This document shows, in pieces, positions 8,564 to 16,421 of a stretch of DNA of 26,562 nucleotides. Location: positions 1 to 26,562 of IMG/VR virus record IMGVR_UViG_3300047383_000128, one strand, 5' to 3'. The position numbers and the translations under genes are program-made. The notes beneath the pieces are model-generated. The model worked only from the letters and a program-made list of their open reading frames with translations. It searched no databases and was not told where the DNA came from. The stretch's first letter is position 1. The number at the start of each line of letters is the position of its first letter. The stretch comes from a virus.

Positions 8564-9553
8564 CTAGTCGATACCGTAGAAGGCTGAAACCAGAGCTTCT
8601 GGTCGCAGTACCTTAGCACCGTAAACGTGTAGACCACGTACAATGTCACCGAAGCTATCTGGGTCACGGATGACCTCAGTGCTGGTGATCGTCTGAGCAG
8701 TAGCCGTAGAAGACATGTGACCAGCCAGACATTGACCAGCAGCATTAGATACCGCAGGAATGTTGTTTGACTTGTACATATCGAAACCACGTAGCTTGCC
8801 AGAGCTTACCAAACCATTACGGATGGAGCCTTGACCAGCGTTGAAGTCTACGTTCAGCAGCTTAGAGCTAGACTGAGACAGTACTTCGTAGAACTGTGGT
8901 GAAGCTACGAACCAGCGGCCTTCTTCTGGGATATTCTGCTCGTCTAGCAAACGTGCCATACGTGCCATAATATCCAGAGGATCATGCTCGTTAGTACCAA
9001 AACCAAGGTCTAGGTTACCAGTACCGTCAAAGGTTCCTTCAGCAATATCAGTAGCATTGTCCGTACCAAGTACATGGTCAGGGCTAGAGGCAGATACACC
9101 AGAGAACATAGAAGCCAGTACACCTTGGTCAAAAGCATCACGCAAAGAGTAAGCTGCTGAAGACGTTGCTACGTCACGGAAGTTAACGTGAGACATATTA
9201 GTTTCAATGTCATCTACGATGAACTTAAATGCGTTAGCAGTGTCAACAACCAGAGTTACTTCTTGGTCGGTCAACTTCGTAGCAGTCACATCTTGGCCAC
9301 GCTCATACTGATAAACAGTAATTTCAGGCTCTTTGATGATACGTACACTATCACCGAATGCTGCGATTTCACCCGCATAGTCAGTGTTCGTAATACCTTC
9401 AATCACAGAAGCCTTACGGAAAAAGTTTAGTACCTGCTTGGAATAAACTTTAGGTAGGAAAAACGAGTTAGTTTGACCTGATACAGAGTTACCAAAGTTA
9501 GCATTGGTATCTGTAGACGGTTCAAAAAATTGGTCACTTACATTATAAGCCAT
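8564..9553 (-). CDS. Major capsid protein
   Basis: This 329-residue protein directly follows the scaffold gene and precedes a strong terminator, the usual position of the major capsid gene. It starts MAYNVSDQFFEPSTDTNANF and includes FLPKVYSKQVLNFFRKASVIEGI, a typical N-arm/E-loop opening of HK97-fold capsid proteins of podophages, and later DEQNIPEEGRWFVASPQFYEVL and GLHVYGAKVLRPEAL, which match the P-domain/A-domain style of this group. The start has an AGGAG-like site in the 29-base gap after the scaffold gene. The HK97 fold is family knowledge rather than seen. Its GC content is slightly higher than its neighbours, as often found for highly expressed genes. Confidence 0.88.
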   Translation of the reverse strand: MAYNVSDQFFEPSTDTNANFGNSVSGQTNSFFLPKVYSKQVLNFFRKASVIEGITNTDYAGEIAAFGDSVRIIKEPEITVYQYERGQDVTATKLTDQEVTLVVDTANAFKFIVDDIETNMSHVNFRDVATSSAAYSLRDAFDQGVLASMFSGVSASSPDHVLGTDNATDIAEGTFDGTGNLDLGFGTNEHDPLDIMARMARLLDEQNIPEEGRWFVASPQFYEVLSQSSSKLLNVDFNAGQGSIRNGLVSSGKLRGFDMYKSNNIPAVSNAAGQCLAGHMSSTATAQTITSTEVIRDPDSFGDIVRGLHVYGAKVLRPEALVSAFYGID

Positions 9554-9582
9554 GTTAATATTCTCCTAATAACACAAATTAA

Positions 9583-10401
9583 TTATGCTACTACGCGACC
9601 CTCCATCATTGCTTGCTTAATATCTTCTTCATATTTATCAAACTGATCTAGGGACATAGCAGCGATTTCCCGTTCAGTCCAGATCTTAGGTTGACCAGCA
9701 TCTACGTTAGTTGTTTTAGTTGATACCATATCTGCTGCCGAACCTTGAGGTTTCTTTCTGGGCTGTTGTTTTTGAGCAACACCAGTTTCCAATTTGTAAA
9801 GATCAATAGCTTTTGAAGCCAAAGCAACATTATCAGGATTATTATAAATCCAATCTTGAATCTGCTCAGGTTGCTCTTTAGCCCACGAATGAAACTGCTC
9901 ATCCCCTCTGATATCTTCAAAGTCTGGATGTCGCTGTTGCAAAGTGGTTTCAGCTTCTCTCCGCAGTACTTCAGACTCACGTTGCCGCATAGCCTGTAGT
10001 TGTGCTTCAAGGTCTGCTACCTGCCGTTGACTCTGCATATGTGCTACAGATTCAACAGTGTTATACAGATCAGGATACTCCTCTTTAAAACTTTCTAACT
10101 CTTCTTCAGACTTAGGCGGTTCATAACGAGGTTGTGCTTGTTGAGCCATCGCAAGGAGTTCTTGTTCCTTTTGTTTAAACTCTCCAAGTTTTTGATCATA
10201 ATGTTTCTTTAGATCATCGTATCGCTTCTTATAGTTAGTCCTCTTTCGAGGTTGAGCTTCTTCTTCAGGGGCCTCTTCGAGGGTAGCCTGTTGTGGCTCA
10301 AAAAATAATCCATCTGCACTGCCTCCACTGGGCTTATCAGCTTCGTGCCAAGGCTTACGAGCATTGTATGGATTACTAACTTCTTCTTGTACTTCTGACA
10401 T
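9583..10401 (-). CDS. Capsid scaffolding protein
   Basis: A 272-residue, highly charged, Gln/Glu/Lys-rich and mostly helical protein immediately upstream of the capsid gene, the classical place for a scaffold. Coiled-coil stretches include YKKRYDDLKKHYDQKLGEFK and ADLEAQLQAMRQRESEV. The C-terminal half holds RHPDFEDIRGDEQFHSW and ends in DQFDKYEEDIKQAMMEG, where scaffolds usually contact the coat. A TTG start six bases upstream is possible, but ATG 10401 is preferred because GAAGGAGA lies at the right distance. It should assemble inside the procapsid and leave before DNA packaging (family knowledge). Confidence 0.8.
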   Translation of the reverse strand: MSEVQEEVSNPYNARKPWHEADKPSGGSADGLFFEPQQATLEEAPEEEAQPRKRTNYKKRYDDLKKHYDQKLGEFKQKEQELLAMAQQAQPRYEPPKSEEELESFKEEYPDLYNTVESVAHMQSQRQVADLEAQLQAMRQRESEVLRREAETTLQQRHPDFEDIRGDEQFHSWAKEQPEQIQDWIYNNPDNVALASKAIDLYKLETGVAQKQQPRKKPQGSAADMVSTKTTNVDAGQPKIWTEREIAAMSLDQFDKYEEDIKQAMMEGRVVA

Positions 10402-10417
10402 TCTCAATCTCCTTCAC

Positions 10418-10442
10418 GGGGCTTGTGTCTTGCAAGGTAGCC
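10418..10442 (-). repeat. Late-operon intercistronic repeat, copy 1
   Basis: On the plus strand it begins GGGGCTTGTGTCTTGCAAGG and ends TAGCC. It matches copy 2 at 10465-10488 except for a few central bases. The internal CTTG/CAAG pair could form a small hairpin. It lies just upstream of the scaffold ribosome-binding site. Confidence 0.7.
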
Positions 10443-10464
10443 ATATTAACTCCGTCGAGTTTAT

Positions 10465-10488
10465 GGGGCTTGTCTTACCAAGGTAGCC
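10465..10488 (-). repeat. Late-operon intercistronic repeat, copy 2
   Basis: On the plus strand it begins GGGGCTTGTCTTACCAAGG and ends TAGCC. It is the second copy of the element at 10418-10442, with the CTTG/CAAG pair kept while the loop differs. It lies just downstream of the stop of the preceding gene. Confidence 0.7.
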
Positions 10489-10495
10489 GTAAAAA

Positions 10496-11362
10496 TTATT
10501 GAAGACTAGGCATCTTATTTGCACCCATCATGAGCTTCTTGATTTCCTCGTCGGTTTGACTGAGGGGTGAATCTTGCTCTTCAGGGTCTTCTTGCATATA
10601 ACCGCCAATAGCCTTCATTTGATAACCGCCATCATAAGCACGTTCAGCATCATCCATAATTGTTTGAAGCTGATCCGCACCAATCTGGTCGGTTGCTTTT
10701 CTGGTAAATACAAACTCTCCATCACTCAAACGAGCGGGGATAGAATCTGATACACCAGTTCCGGGGCCTTCGACTTCTCCAGCACCCGAAAACTCACTAG
10801 CAACTGTAATTACTTTGTCTAAGATATCTGATAGTCTTGGATCATTTTGTAATACACCTGCTAGGTAATCTTGTTCATCATCGTCAAGGGATTCATCCAT
10901 GACGTAACTAATATAATCATCTTCCATTTCATCATCTGGAAGCTGTGAAGCCAGTGCTTCATCCATTTCATCTTCTGGTATGTTTGGATAGGTATCTACT
11001 GGCATACCTTCAGGGGGCATCATCATAGAGCCGCCTTCGTTGAATACTCCACGTCCTTTCAAGACATCTGCCTGAGTAACTTTTCCATCGCCTGTAAGAT
11101 CTGGTAAGCCGCCTTTAGCTAAGGGTTGTTTTTCTTGTCGAGCAGCAGCTTCATTCATTTTACGTTGCGTTTCTTCTTGCTGCATTTGTTTTACTAAGGC
11201 TTCTACTTTTTCAGGGGTAGGAGTCATATTATTAGCTTTTAGACGAGCTTTTGCATTTTTTTCTAACTGAAGAAGCCTTTGACGCTCATTGTTATCTGCT
11301 GAGGCTCTTTTAGCTGCTAATGACTCTTCAGTAACTTCTGGGTCAAAAATACTCTTATTCAT
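10496..11362 (-). CDS. Acidic putative virion-associated protein
   Basis: The 288-residue protein lies between portal and scaffold. Its first ~80 residues are helical and charged. A calcium-loop-like DLTGDGKVTQADV follows around residue 90, then a very acidic, Met/Pro-rich middle. Around residues 200-220 is GPGTGVSDSIPARLSDGEFV, an SDxIPAxLSDGEFV motif that recurs in many phage structural proteins near head-tail genes. Its ATG lies eight bases inside the small gene upstream. The exact function is not known to me; a minor head or ejection-related protein is plausible. EF-hand/dockerin-like calcium binding is suggested only by one short loop. Confidence 0.65.
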   Translation of the reverse strand: MNKSIFDPEVTEESLAAKRASADNNERQRLLQLEKNAKARLKANNMTPTPEKVEALVKQMQQEETQRKMNEAAARQEKQPLAKGGLPDLTGDGKVTQADVLKGRGVFNEGGSMMMPPEGMPVDTYPNIPEDEMDEALASQLPDDEMEDDYISYVMDESLDDDEQDYLAGVLQNDPRLSDILDKVITVASEFSGAGEVEGPGTGVSDSIPARLSDGEFVFTRKATDQIGADQLQTIMDDAERAYDGGYQMKAIGGYMQEDPEEQDSPLSQTDEEIKKLMMGANKMPSLQ

Positions 11363-11588
11363 AATCTTTCCTATTAAGTGCTTCGTCTACTTGCTCAGGT
11401 AAAGTTTCTAGTCTAGCCAGAGAACTCAGCTTCCCCTGACTGCGGAACAATTCCAGTTCCGATGTTGCCGCCACCAGTACCTGTAGCTCCAAGATCTTGA
11501 GGCTGTTGAGGTACTCCTTCAGGGCCTCCCATTGGTGCTTGTCCTTGACCATCGGGGCCAACTTCCGGGCTAGGGCTTTGTCCAACAT
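11355..11588 (-). CDS. Small protein overprinting the 3' end of the portal gene, 77 aa
   Basis: This frame shares 176 bases with the end of the portal gene in another frame and ends eight bases inside the next gene. It starts MLDKALARKLAPMVKDKHQW and continues WEALKEYLNSLKILELQVL, then FRSQGKLSSLARLETLPEQV. The W-xx-L-xx-YL, RSQGKL and LETLPE pattern matches small helical proteins I know to be encoded between portal and scaffold in other podophages, so it looks like a real, folded product. The second in-frame ATG (11552) has GGAAG upstream and may be the true start (65 residues). The portal's overlapping part is low-complexity Gly/Pro/Gln, consistent with overprinting. Function unknown. Confidence 0.7.
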   Translation of the reverse strand: MLDKALARKLAPMVKDKHQWEALKEYLNSLKILELQVLVAATSELELFRSQGKLSSLARLETLPEQVDEALNRKDYE

Positions 11589-13587
11589 TATTTTGCATTC
11601 CTATAATCTGAGCCATCATTGCAGCTTCTTCAGGGTCATTCATCAGTTCATCTGGGTCTAGGTCTAAGCTGTACGCCAGTTCACTAATAAGCTTGTTCAT
11701 CTTAATAAACGGAGCTACAGCAGGATTAGCTGCGGTCTGAAGGAACATTGTAAGCCTTTGAGAGCGTACTTCCTTCTGCATCAGACTGTTCGTGCCTGTA
11801 GCCTTAACTTCTAAATCACCCTCAATACCAAGCTTGTAGTCTGAAAACTGCATGTTCCATTGGAAGTATGCTTCACCCATAGGCTTTAACAGGAAGTCAT
11901 CAAGATTTTTAATAACAGTCTTAATGTTTAATGAGGCTGCACCAAGCAACATAGACATACCTGATGCGGTACGTGTCATGCTTTGTACGCCTGTTTGACC
12001 GTGGCTATAAGAAGGAATACCTGTTTGTTCGTCTGCAAGCTGTCGGAACTTGTCAAACATTTGCATGTTTTCATTAGTGGTGTTAGGAAACTTCAAGCCG
12101 TTAATAGCTTGTCCGGGTACACCAGCTTGTCGCCTAAATACTTTACCGGGATAAATCTCCATGCTCTGACCACCTACAAGGGCAGTTTCATCTACATCAA
12201 AAATTACAGAGCCTGATAGAGCTAGATTATCAATAGCCATACGTGCATGACCATTCATAATCTTTTGACTGTCATCCATGTTTTCTGCTACACCAATACC
12301 AAAAAAGCTATAGGGGTTCTTTTCGTAGCTAAACGCATGGTAAGGAATACGAAAAGGTGTAAAAGGATTAATTACACTTCGTAGCATTTGACCATTGCAG
12401 ACCCAAGCGTTGATCTGTACTTCATCTAGGTCATCTACTTCTTCAGGAATATCCATGCCTACCTGTCGGCAGTACTCTGCGTCCATAACACCCCAGTATT
12501 CTAAAACTTCATACTGAGATGCACCATACTCATCATTACGATTGTCATCTTTTAACTCATGCTCGTAATCTTCTTCTACGTAGTTAGGCCCCATCTGGAG
12601 GCACTCACGAATAGCTTCTTTGTCAAAGTAAGGCATCTTACCAAGACTGCGAAGCTGAGTACGGTTCATTCTATGGCGGTGGAATACATACTCTGATTCA
12701 TCAACATTTGTTGCGTTGGGGTCTGGGAAAAAGTCCCAGATGCTGACAAACTCCAAGCGAGGCACCCTAACATCAATAGGAGAGTAAACTCTAGCGCCAT
12801 CCTCTCCTTCATCCCATCGGTGGAGGGTCTTGTTAAAATTGAACGGCCCTTTGACGATTCCTGTGCCGAATAAAGCTGATTCAAATAATGCGTTTCTAAT
12901 TTCACTAGCGCCGTTAGACTCCTCTATCTGATCGTGTATAAGTTTTTCCATGCGTCTTGCAGCTTTCTGTGCAGGACTTAATTCAAGTACTTTCGGGTCT
13001 GGTGAAGGCCCTTCAACAAGCATACCTTTTTCTTCAGCAAGTTTGTCTAGTTTAATATCTTCAAACTTACCTGTAGCAAAAGTAGCTCCGGGTTTTAATA
13101 CCCGTCCATCCCCTTCAAAGCCTACATCAAAAGGATTCTCAGGTGTTTCTTCTTCCATCTCAGGAGCTTGTCCTTGAGAGGTTTCAATACCCGGTGAAGC
13201 TGTTGCGTCTACGTGTGCGTACTGAGAAATACCTTCAGGCATCTTAGTTTCACTAATACCGATAGGAAACTTATTAGCACCAAACACAACATCTACAAGT
13301 TGTCCAAAAGCTGCAAGTACTTTGGTCTTAGTTACTTTAACAAAGATACGGGACTTTTCAGACTCTCTAAAGCGTACATTCTTGCCGTATAGACCACGAT
13401 AGTTATGATACGCTGTAAGCCAACGCTGCTCATCTAGGTCGCGTGAGGACTTAGCAGAAACATAGCGATCAGTAATTAGACCTACTAGGTTATTGCGTAG
13501 ATTCTCTTCTAGGGTTAGTTCAAGGCCATCTTCGCCCTCAACGTTTCCGAAGTAAATCCCATTCGCTGTTAAAGTATTTTCTGCCAT
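11413..13587 (-). CDS. Portal protein
   Basis: This 724-residue protein, directly after the large terminase and overlapping it by one base, has the length and features of P22/SU10-type podophage portals. Seen are a polar N-terminus, an insertion rich in Pro/Glu around residues 125-205, the core region ALFGTGIVKGPFN, a wing segment EYVFHRHRMNRTQLRSLG, and near the C-terminal third TGVQSMTRTASGMSMLLGAA followed by IKNLDDFLLKPMGEAYFQW. The dodecameric portal forms the DNA entry channel and binds terminase. The last ~60 residues are Gly/Pro/Gln-rich and probably disordered; they are overprinted by another gene. Confidence 0.88.
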   Translation of the reverse strand: MAENTLTANGIYFGNVEGEDGLELTLEENLRNNLVGLITDRYVSAKSSRDLDEQRWLTAYHNYRGLYGKNVRFRESEKSRIFVKVTKTKVLAAFGQLVDVVFGANKFPIGISETKMPEGISQYAHVDATASPGIETSQGQAPEMEEETPENPFDVGFEGDGRVLKPGATFATGKFEDIKLDKLAEEKGMLVEGPSPDPKVLELSPAQKAARRMEKLIHDQIEESNGASEIRNALFESALFGTGIVKGPFNFNKTLHRWDEGEDGARVYSPIDVRVPRLEFVSIWDFFPDPNATNVDESEYVFHRHRMNRTQLRSLGKMPYFDKEAIRECLQMGPNYVEEDYEHELKDDNRNDEYGASQYEVLEYWGVMDAEYCRQVGMDIPEEVDDLDEVQINAWVCNGQMLRSVINPFTPFRIPYHAFSYEKNPYSFFGIGVAENMDDSQKIMNGHARMAIDNLALSGSVIFDVDETALVGGQSMEIYPGKVFRRQAGVPGQAINGLKFPNTTNENMQMFDKFRQLADEQTGIPSYSHGQTGVQSMTRTASGMSMLLGAASLNIKTVIKNLDDFLLKPMGEAYFQWNMQFSDYKLGIEGDLEVKATGTNSLMQKEVRSQRLTMFLQTAANPAVAPFIKMNKLISELAYSLDLDPDELMNDPEEAAMMAQIIGMQNNVGQSPSPEVGPDGQGQAPMGGPEGVPQQPQDLGATGTGGGNIGTGIVPQSGEAEFSG

Positions 13588-15416
13588 TAGTATCCAAACT
13601 CCGAATCAACGGGTGTATATGCCTGTTCCATTCTTAGATTTCTAAACTGACTAAAGATATCATTGACTTTAGGCCGTGACATAATTAAGTAGCGTAACGC
13701 ATCATAAGCGTGATCAGGTGCATTTGTATTAACATCTTCTGGGTTAGATCTGTCCAGAGGAAGACTTTGGAGTTCACGTATCAAGTTGGGACAGCTATTA
13801 AATATCTGTATCTTAGGTCTGCCACTTGGTTGCACTCTCAAGTATTCGTGGATTTGTATCTTACCTTGTATTCTATTTTTATCTGCTCTACGCAATTTAT
13901 GCCCTGCTCGTTGAAGTGTCTCTCCAACTGTAGGGCCTGTAGTACCTGTTCTGTTCCATGCCGCTGTATCAAGTACTCCCGACACAGAGTAAGGGTCTGT
14001 TAGCTCCATGTTCGTAATCATCTGAGCTAAATCAACACCTGTCAGTCCTTTCCGATAAAGTTCCCTATATATAATAAGTGTACCGTCAGAGGGATCAACA
14101 GTGCCCCAAACACAAGCAGATTCTGAAGCGTATCCGTAGTCAATTCCTTTCACCCTTTCCCAGCCTACTGGGATTTCAAATGGTGTTATAACGTGCTCCA
14201 TTACATCAAACTCTGTAAAGGCAGCACCTTCTGTAACATCCCAGTTACCTTCTAGAAGCTGCTTACGCTGTACCGCTGGTAGAGCTTTAAGCATCTGCTC
14301 ATACCTACCATCTGTAGACAGGTACGGGTTATCTTCTAGACGGGCTGGTATGAAACGTCGTGTCAAACCATCATGACCTGTAAAGCTCTCATTAGGCTCT
14401 GATGGGTTCACATAACGCTTCTTTACCCATGTTGCACCAGCACCCCCGGGGTTAGCTGTACAACGCATGTACGGCGTAATCTCAGGGTCTGTAGTACGCA
14501 GTCGTGATGCTAGGTAGTTCCAAGAAAACTCTGTTGATAGGTGAGTAATCTCATCGAAACCGATCCAACTATAAGCTTGTCCCTGATAGCGATAGACATC
14601 TGCATCTCTTTCAAGGAAGCCAAACTCTAGTTTAGCACCACTAGGGAATGTCCAGATCTTTTCAACTTCTCTAAACCTGCATCCCGGAAAAGCCTTCGGG
14701 TATAACTCCCTAGACTTATCTATAAGTTCCCTCAGTTCAGGCATGGAGCGTCTTAATATCAACGCTCTGTGGGCAGCCCTGTGGGCGAATCTGAGGGGAT
14801 CTACGAGCATAGCATAGGACTTACCACCCCCTGCTGCGCCACCATACAATACGTCCGTCTCTGGAGCCGCTAGAAAGTCTGTTTGCGGCCCATCATTAGG
14901 CTTAAAGATAATCTTGTCATCTACTATCTCCTTTGTACTAGGAGTTAACAGATCAAGTTCATCCTCTGTTAAAATCTTACCTTCAGTTGTAGAGGCATCT
15001 AAAGCCTCATCTAACTTAGATTGTACTTTTGTCTGCTGGTTTAGTGTAGCCTTAGCAGACTTCAACTTCTTGTCAAGGGCTTCTATACGGCGCTGCTTGT
15101 CCTTTACAGACCTTCTAGCAGCCATCTTAGCCTTTTCTTTCTTACTGTAACGATATTTAGGAGATTGTCCTCTATCCTCTCTTTCCTGCTTTACATGGTT
15201 AGAGAGAGTTTGTACCGATACCTTGTAGCCCTTAGACTCTATAAACAATCTACCTTCACGGATAGATTTATACTTACCATCAACAATACCTTCTACAACC
15301 TCTTTGAGTACTTTGTAGACTTTATCATTGCGTACAAATAGCTTACTCTCTGGATCTGCATCGTATGCAAATGGAGCAACACCCTGTGTACGGGGTTTAG
15401 TCTTGGGTAACTTCAT
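13587..15416 (-). CDS. terL: Terminase large subunit
   Basis: The packaging motor ATPase/nuclease. Counting from an in-frame GTG six bases upstream (611 residues), the Walker A motif GGAAGGGKS lies at 194-202, Walker B IGFDE at 287-291 and the coupling motif TANPGG just after residue 322. The RuvC-like nuclease has acidic residues in GIDYGYA (D428), LDTAAW (D485) and HAYDALRY (D574). The first ~170 residues are an extra N-terminal region: an HTH-like part (SVQTLSNHVKQE) and a long basic coiled coil, unusual for this family. I prefer ATG 15416 because AAGGTG lies just upstream; GTG 15422 is the alternative. It overlaps the small terminase gene by about 20 bases and the portal by one. Confidence 0.93.
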   Translation of the reverse strand: MKLPKTKPRTQGVAPFAYDADPESKLFVRNDKVYKVLKEVVEGIVDGKYKSIREGRLFIESKGYKVSVQTLSNHVKQEREDRGQSPKYRYSKKEKAKMAARRSVKDKQRRIEALDKKLKSAKATLNQQTKVQSKLDEALDASTTEGKILTEDELDLLTPSTKEIVDDKIIFKPNDGPQTDFLAAPETDVLYGGAAGGGKSYAMLVDPLRFAHRAAHRALILRRSMPELRELIDKSRELYPKAFPGCRFREVEKIWTFPSGAKLEFGFLERDADVYRYQGQAYSWIGFDEITHLSTEFSWNYLASRLRTTDPEITPYMRCTANPGGAGATWVKKRYVNPSEPNESFTGHDGLTRRFIPARLEDNPYLSTDGRYEQMLKALPAVQRKQLLEGNWDVTEGAAFTEFDVMEHVITPFEIPVGWERVKGIDYGYASESACVWGTVDPSDGTLIIYRELYRKGLTGVDLAQMITNMELTDPYSVSGVLDTAAWNRTGTTGPTVGETLQRAGHKLRRADKNRIQGKIQIHEYLRVQPSGRPKIQIFNSCPNLIRELQSLPLDRSNPEDVNTNAPDHAYDALRYLIMSRPKVNDIFSQFRNLRMEQAYTPVDSEFGY

Positions 15417-15819
15417 ACTCACCTTCTACAACAGTCTTAGCAGGAAGTATGAATAAAGCGCCACCCTCTGACTCAACATTAACCTCTAGTCTATCTTGCT
15501 TACCTAAACCAGTGCGATCCAATATCGTTTGAGCAGCTTGTAACTTTACATTAGCTTGAGGCATAGGATCATCTGAATCTAATACCTGTACAAGCTTCAT
15601 AGCTGCCTTGGGTGCAGACTGAGCAAGTATATGAGAGGCCAGTTCTATTATTTCATTTTTAAGTGATTTAACTACTTGAGAATAGCTACCTTCGGCATAA
15701 CCTGCTAGTTCCGCTGCGTATTTTGGATCACCTCCCGTTTGGATTAGACAGTCCAAGAACTTCTGTTGCTTTTCTGTTAGCTCGCGTTCTTTGGATGTTT
15801 GAGGTAAATAAGCATTCAT
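15397..15819 (-). CDS. terS: Terminase small subunit
   Basis: A 140-residue protein immediately before the large terminase. LTEKQQKFLDCLIQTGGDPKYAAELAGY (residues ~15-42) is the terminase-small HTH opening, in which the subunit recognises packaging-site DNA. The rest is helical (AAMKLVQVLDSDD; AAQTILDRTGLG), with a beta-type tail. The gene is first in the leftward operon. No ribosome-binding site precedes the ATG at 15819; instead a near-perfect sigma-70 promoter lies so close that the RNA would start about two bases before the ATG, which suggests leaderless translation. Confidence 0.87.
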   Translation of the reverse strand: MNAYLPQTSKERELTEKQQKFLDCLIQTGGDPKYAAELAGYAEGSYSQVVKSLKNEIIELASHILAQSAPKAAMKLVQVLDSDDPMPQANVKLQAAQTILDRTGLGKQDRLEVNVESEGGALFILPAKTVVEGEYEVTQD

Positions 15820-15827
15820 AACAAGAC

Positions 15828-15856
15828 AGTATAGTGTTGTATTGAGGTTTTGTCAA
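15828..15856 (-). promoter_or_regulatory. Leftward sigma-70 promoter for the late operon
   Basis: On the minus strand TTGACA (15856-15851), a 17-base spacer and TATACT (15833-15828) form a near-consensus sigma-70 promoter. The expected RNA start is about 15821, two bases from the small-terminase ATG. It mirrors the rightward promoter at 15885-15913 exactly, with the centre of symmetry at 15870/15871. Confidence 0.88.
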
Positions 15857-15884
15857 GTCTTTTTTAAAAAAAATAATAAAAAAC

Positions 15885-15913
15885 TTGACAGATTGAGAAT
15901 CTGACACTATACT
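15885..15913 (+). promoter_or_regulatory. Rightward sigma-70 promoter of the hub
   Basis: TTGACA (15885-15890), a 17-base spacer and TATACT (15908-15913) form a near-consensus promoter, with RNA expected from about 15920. Inverted copies of ACTTGACA and ACACTATACT make it the mirror image of the leftward promoter, with an A/T tract between them. Confidence 0.88.
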
Positions 15914-15940
15914 ATAGTAACAGCCGCCGAGGGTGTAAGT

Positions 15941-15982
15941 ATGTATTATATAGATTTATATATATGTACTTTAAAGCTTTAA
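15941..15982 (+). CDS. Possible 13-residue leader peptide
   Basis: The first ATG on the rightward hub transcript has CGAGGG upstream, the same type of ribosome-binding site as several early genes, and encodes MYYIDLYICTLKL before a TAA. A start-stop pair (ATGTGA at 15996-16001) with GGGAG upstream follows shortly after. It could be a leader peptide or simply a decayed gene start; nothing proves translation. Confidence 0.3.
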   Translation: MYYIDLYICTLKL

Positions 15983-16125
15983 AAGGGAGCCGCAGTATGT
16001 GAAGATACTGTCAAGGTTAGACAACTTGAAAAGCTTTCAAAATGTTTATAATTGTATTACTCCCCACCCCTACCCCCATGGCCACCTGCCCCGCCCCTCA
16101 CAAGCCTCACAAGCTTCACAAGCCC

Positions 16126-16142
16126 TGCAATAATTGTGCCAA
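16126..16142 (-). promoter_or_regulatory. Sigma-54-like promoter, leftward
   Basis: The minus strand reads TTGGCACAATTATTGCA: TGGCAC at -24 and TTGCA at -12, with the diagnostic GG-N10-GC spacing. It points toward the terminase operon. Confidence 0.65.
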
Positions 16143-16171
16143 CAAAAAAGATTTAGAAAAACTTTTAAAAC

Positions 16172-16187
16172 TGGCACGAAGTTTGCA
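16172..16187 (+). promoter_or_regulatory. Sigma-54-like promoter, rightward
   Basis: TGGCACGAAGTTTGCA matches TGGCACG-N4-TTGCA exactly, with GG at 16173-16174 and GC at 16185-16186. Confidence 0.7.
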
Positions 16188-16203
16188 TGGGTTTCAGAAG
16201 CCT

Positions 16204-16220
16204 TGCAAGAATTGTTCCAA
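16204..16220 (-). promoter_or_regulatory. Weaker sigma-54-like site, leftward
   Basis: The minus strand reads TTGGAACAATTCTTGCA. GG-N10-GC is kept, but TGGCAC is TGGAAC. Its surroundings look like a diverged copy of the segment around 16126-16142. Confidence 0.45.
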
Positions 16221-16362
16221 GATTTAAAAGCTTCCGCATATATTCCAAAAACTTCTAAAAAGCTTTCGAGTTATTCCAAAGCTTTGACAATCTTGTGCGC
16301 ACTTTAAAAGGTTTAAAAAGGTTAGCACTTATAACCAAAACTTCTAAAGCTTTTCAAATACT

Positions 16363-16378
16363 TGGCACACTTTATGCA
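16363..16378 (+). promoter_or_regulatory. Sigma-54-like promoter, rightward
   Basis: TTGGCACACTTTATGCA has TGGCAC and correct GG-N10-GC spacing, but ATGCA replaces TTGCA. It starts about ten bases after an AAAGCTTT palindrome. Confidence 0.5.
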
Positions 16379-16404
16379 ATGTCCCATACCCTCAAAATCC
16401 ACCA

Positions 16405-16421
16405 TGCAATAACCATGCCAA
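16405..16421 (-). promoter_or_regulatory. Sigma-54-like promoter, leftward
   Basis: The minus strand reads TTGGCATGGTTATTGCA, matching TGGCAY-N5-TTGC with correct spacing. Its -24 side abuts the AAAGCTTT palindrome at 16420-16427. Confidence 0.6.

Noticed and set aside
8506-8790. N-terminal extension of the 68-residue gene into the capsid gene
   Set aside because: It would read through the terminator and the capsid 3' end; ATG 8505 has its own ribosome-binding site.
16042-16227. 61-residue frame with two KPC-NC motifs
   Set aside because: No ribosome-binding site, and the two motifs come from a DNA duplication that carries the leftward sigma-54-like sites. Low-complexity start.
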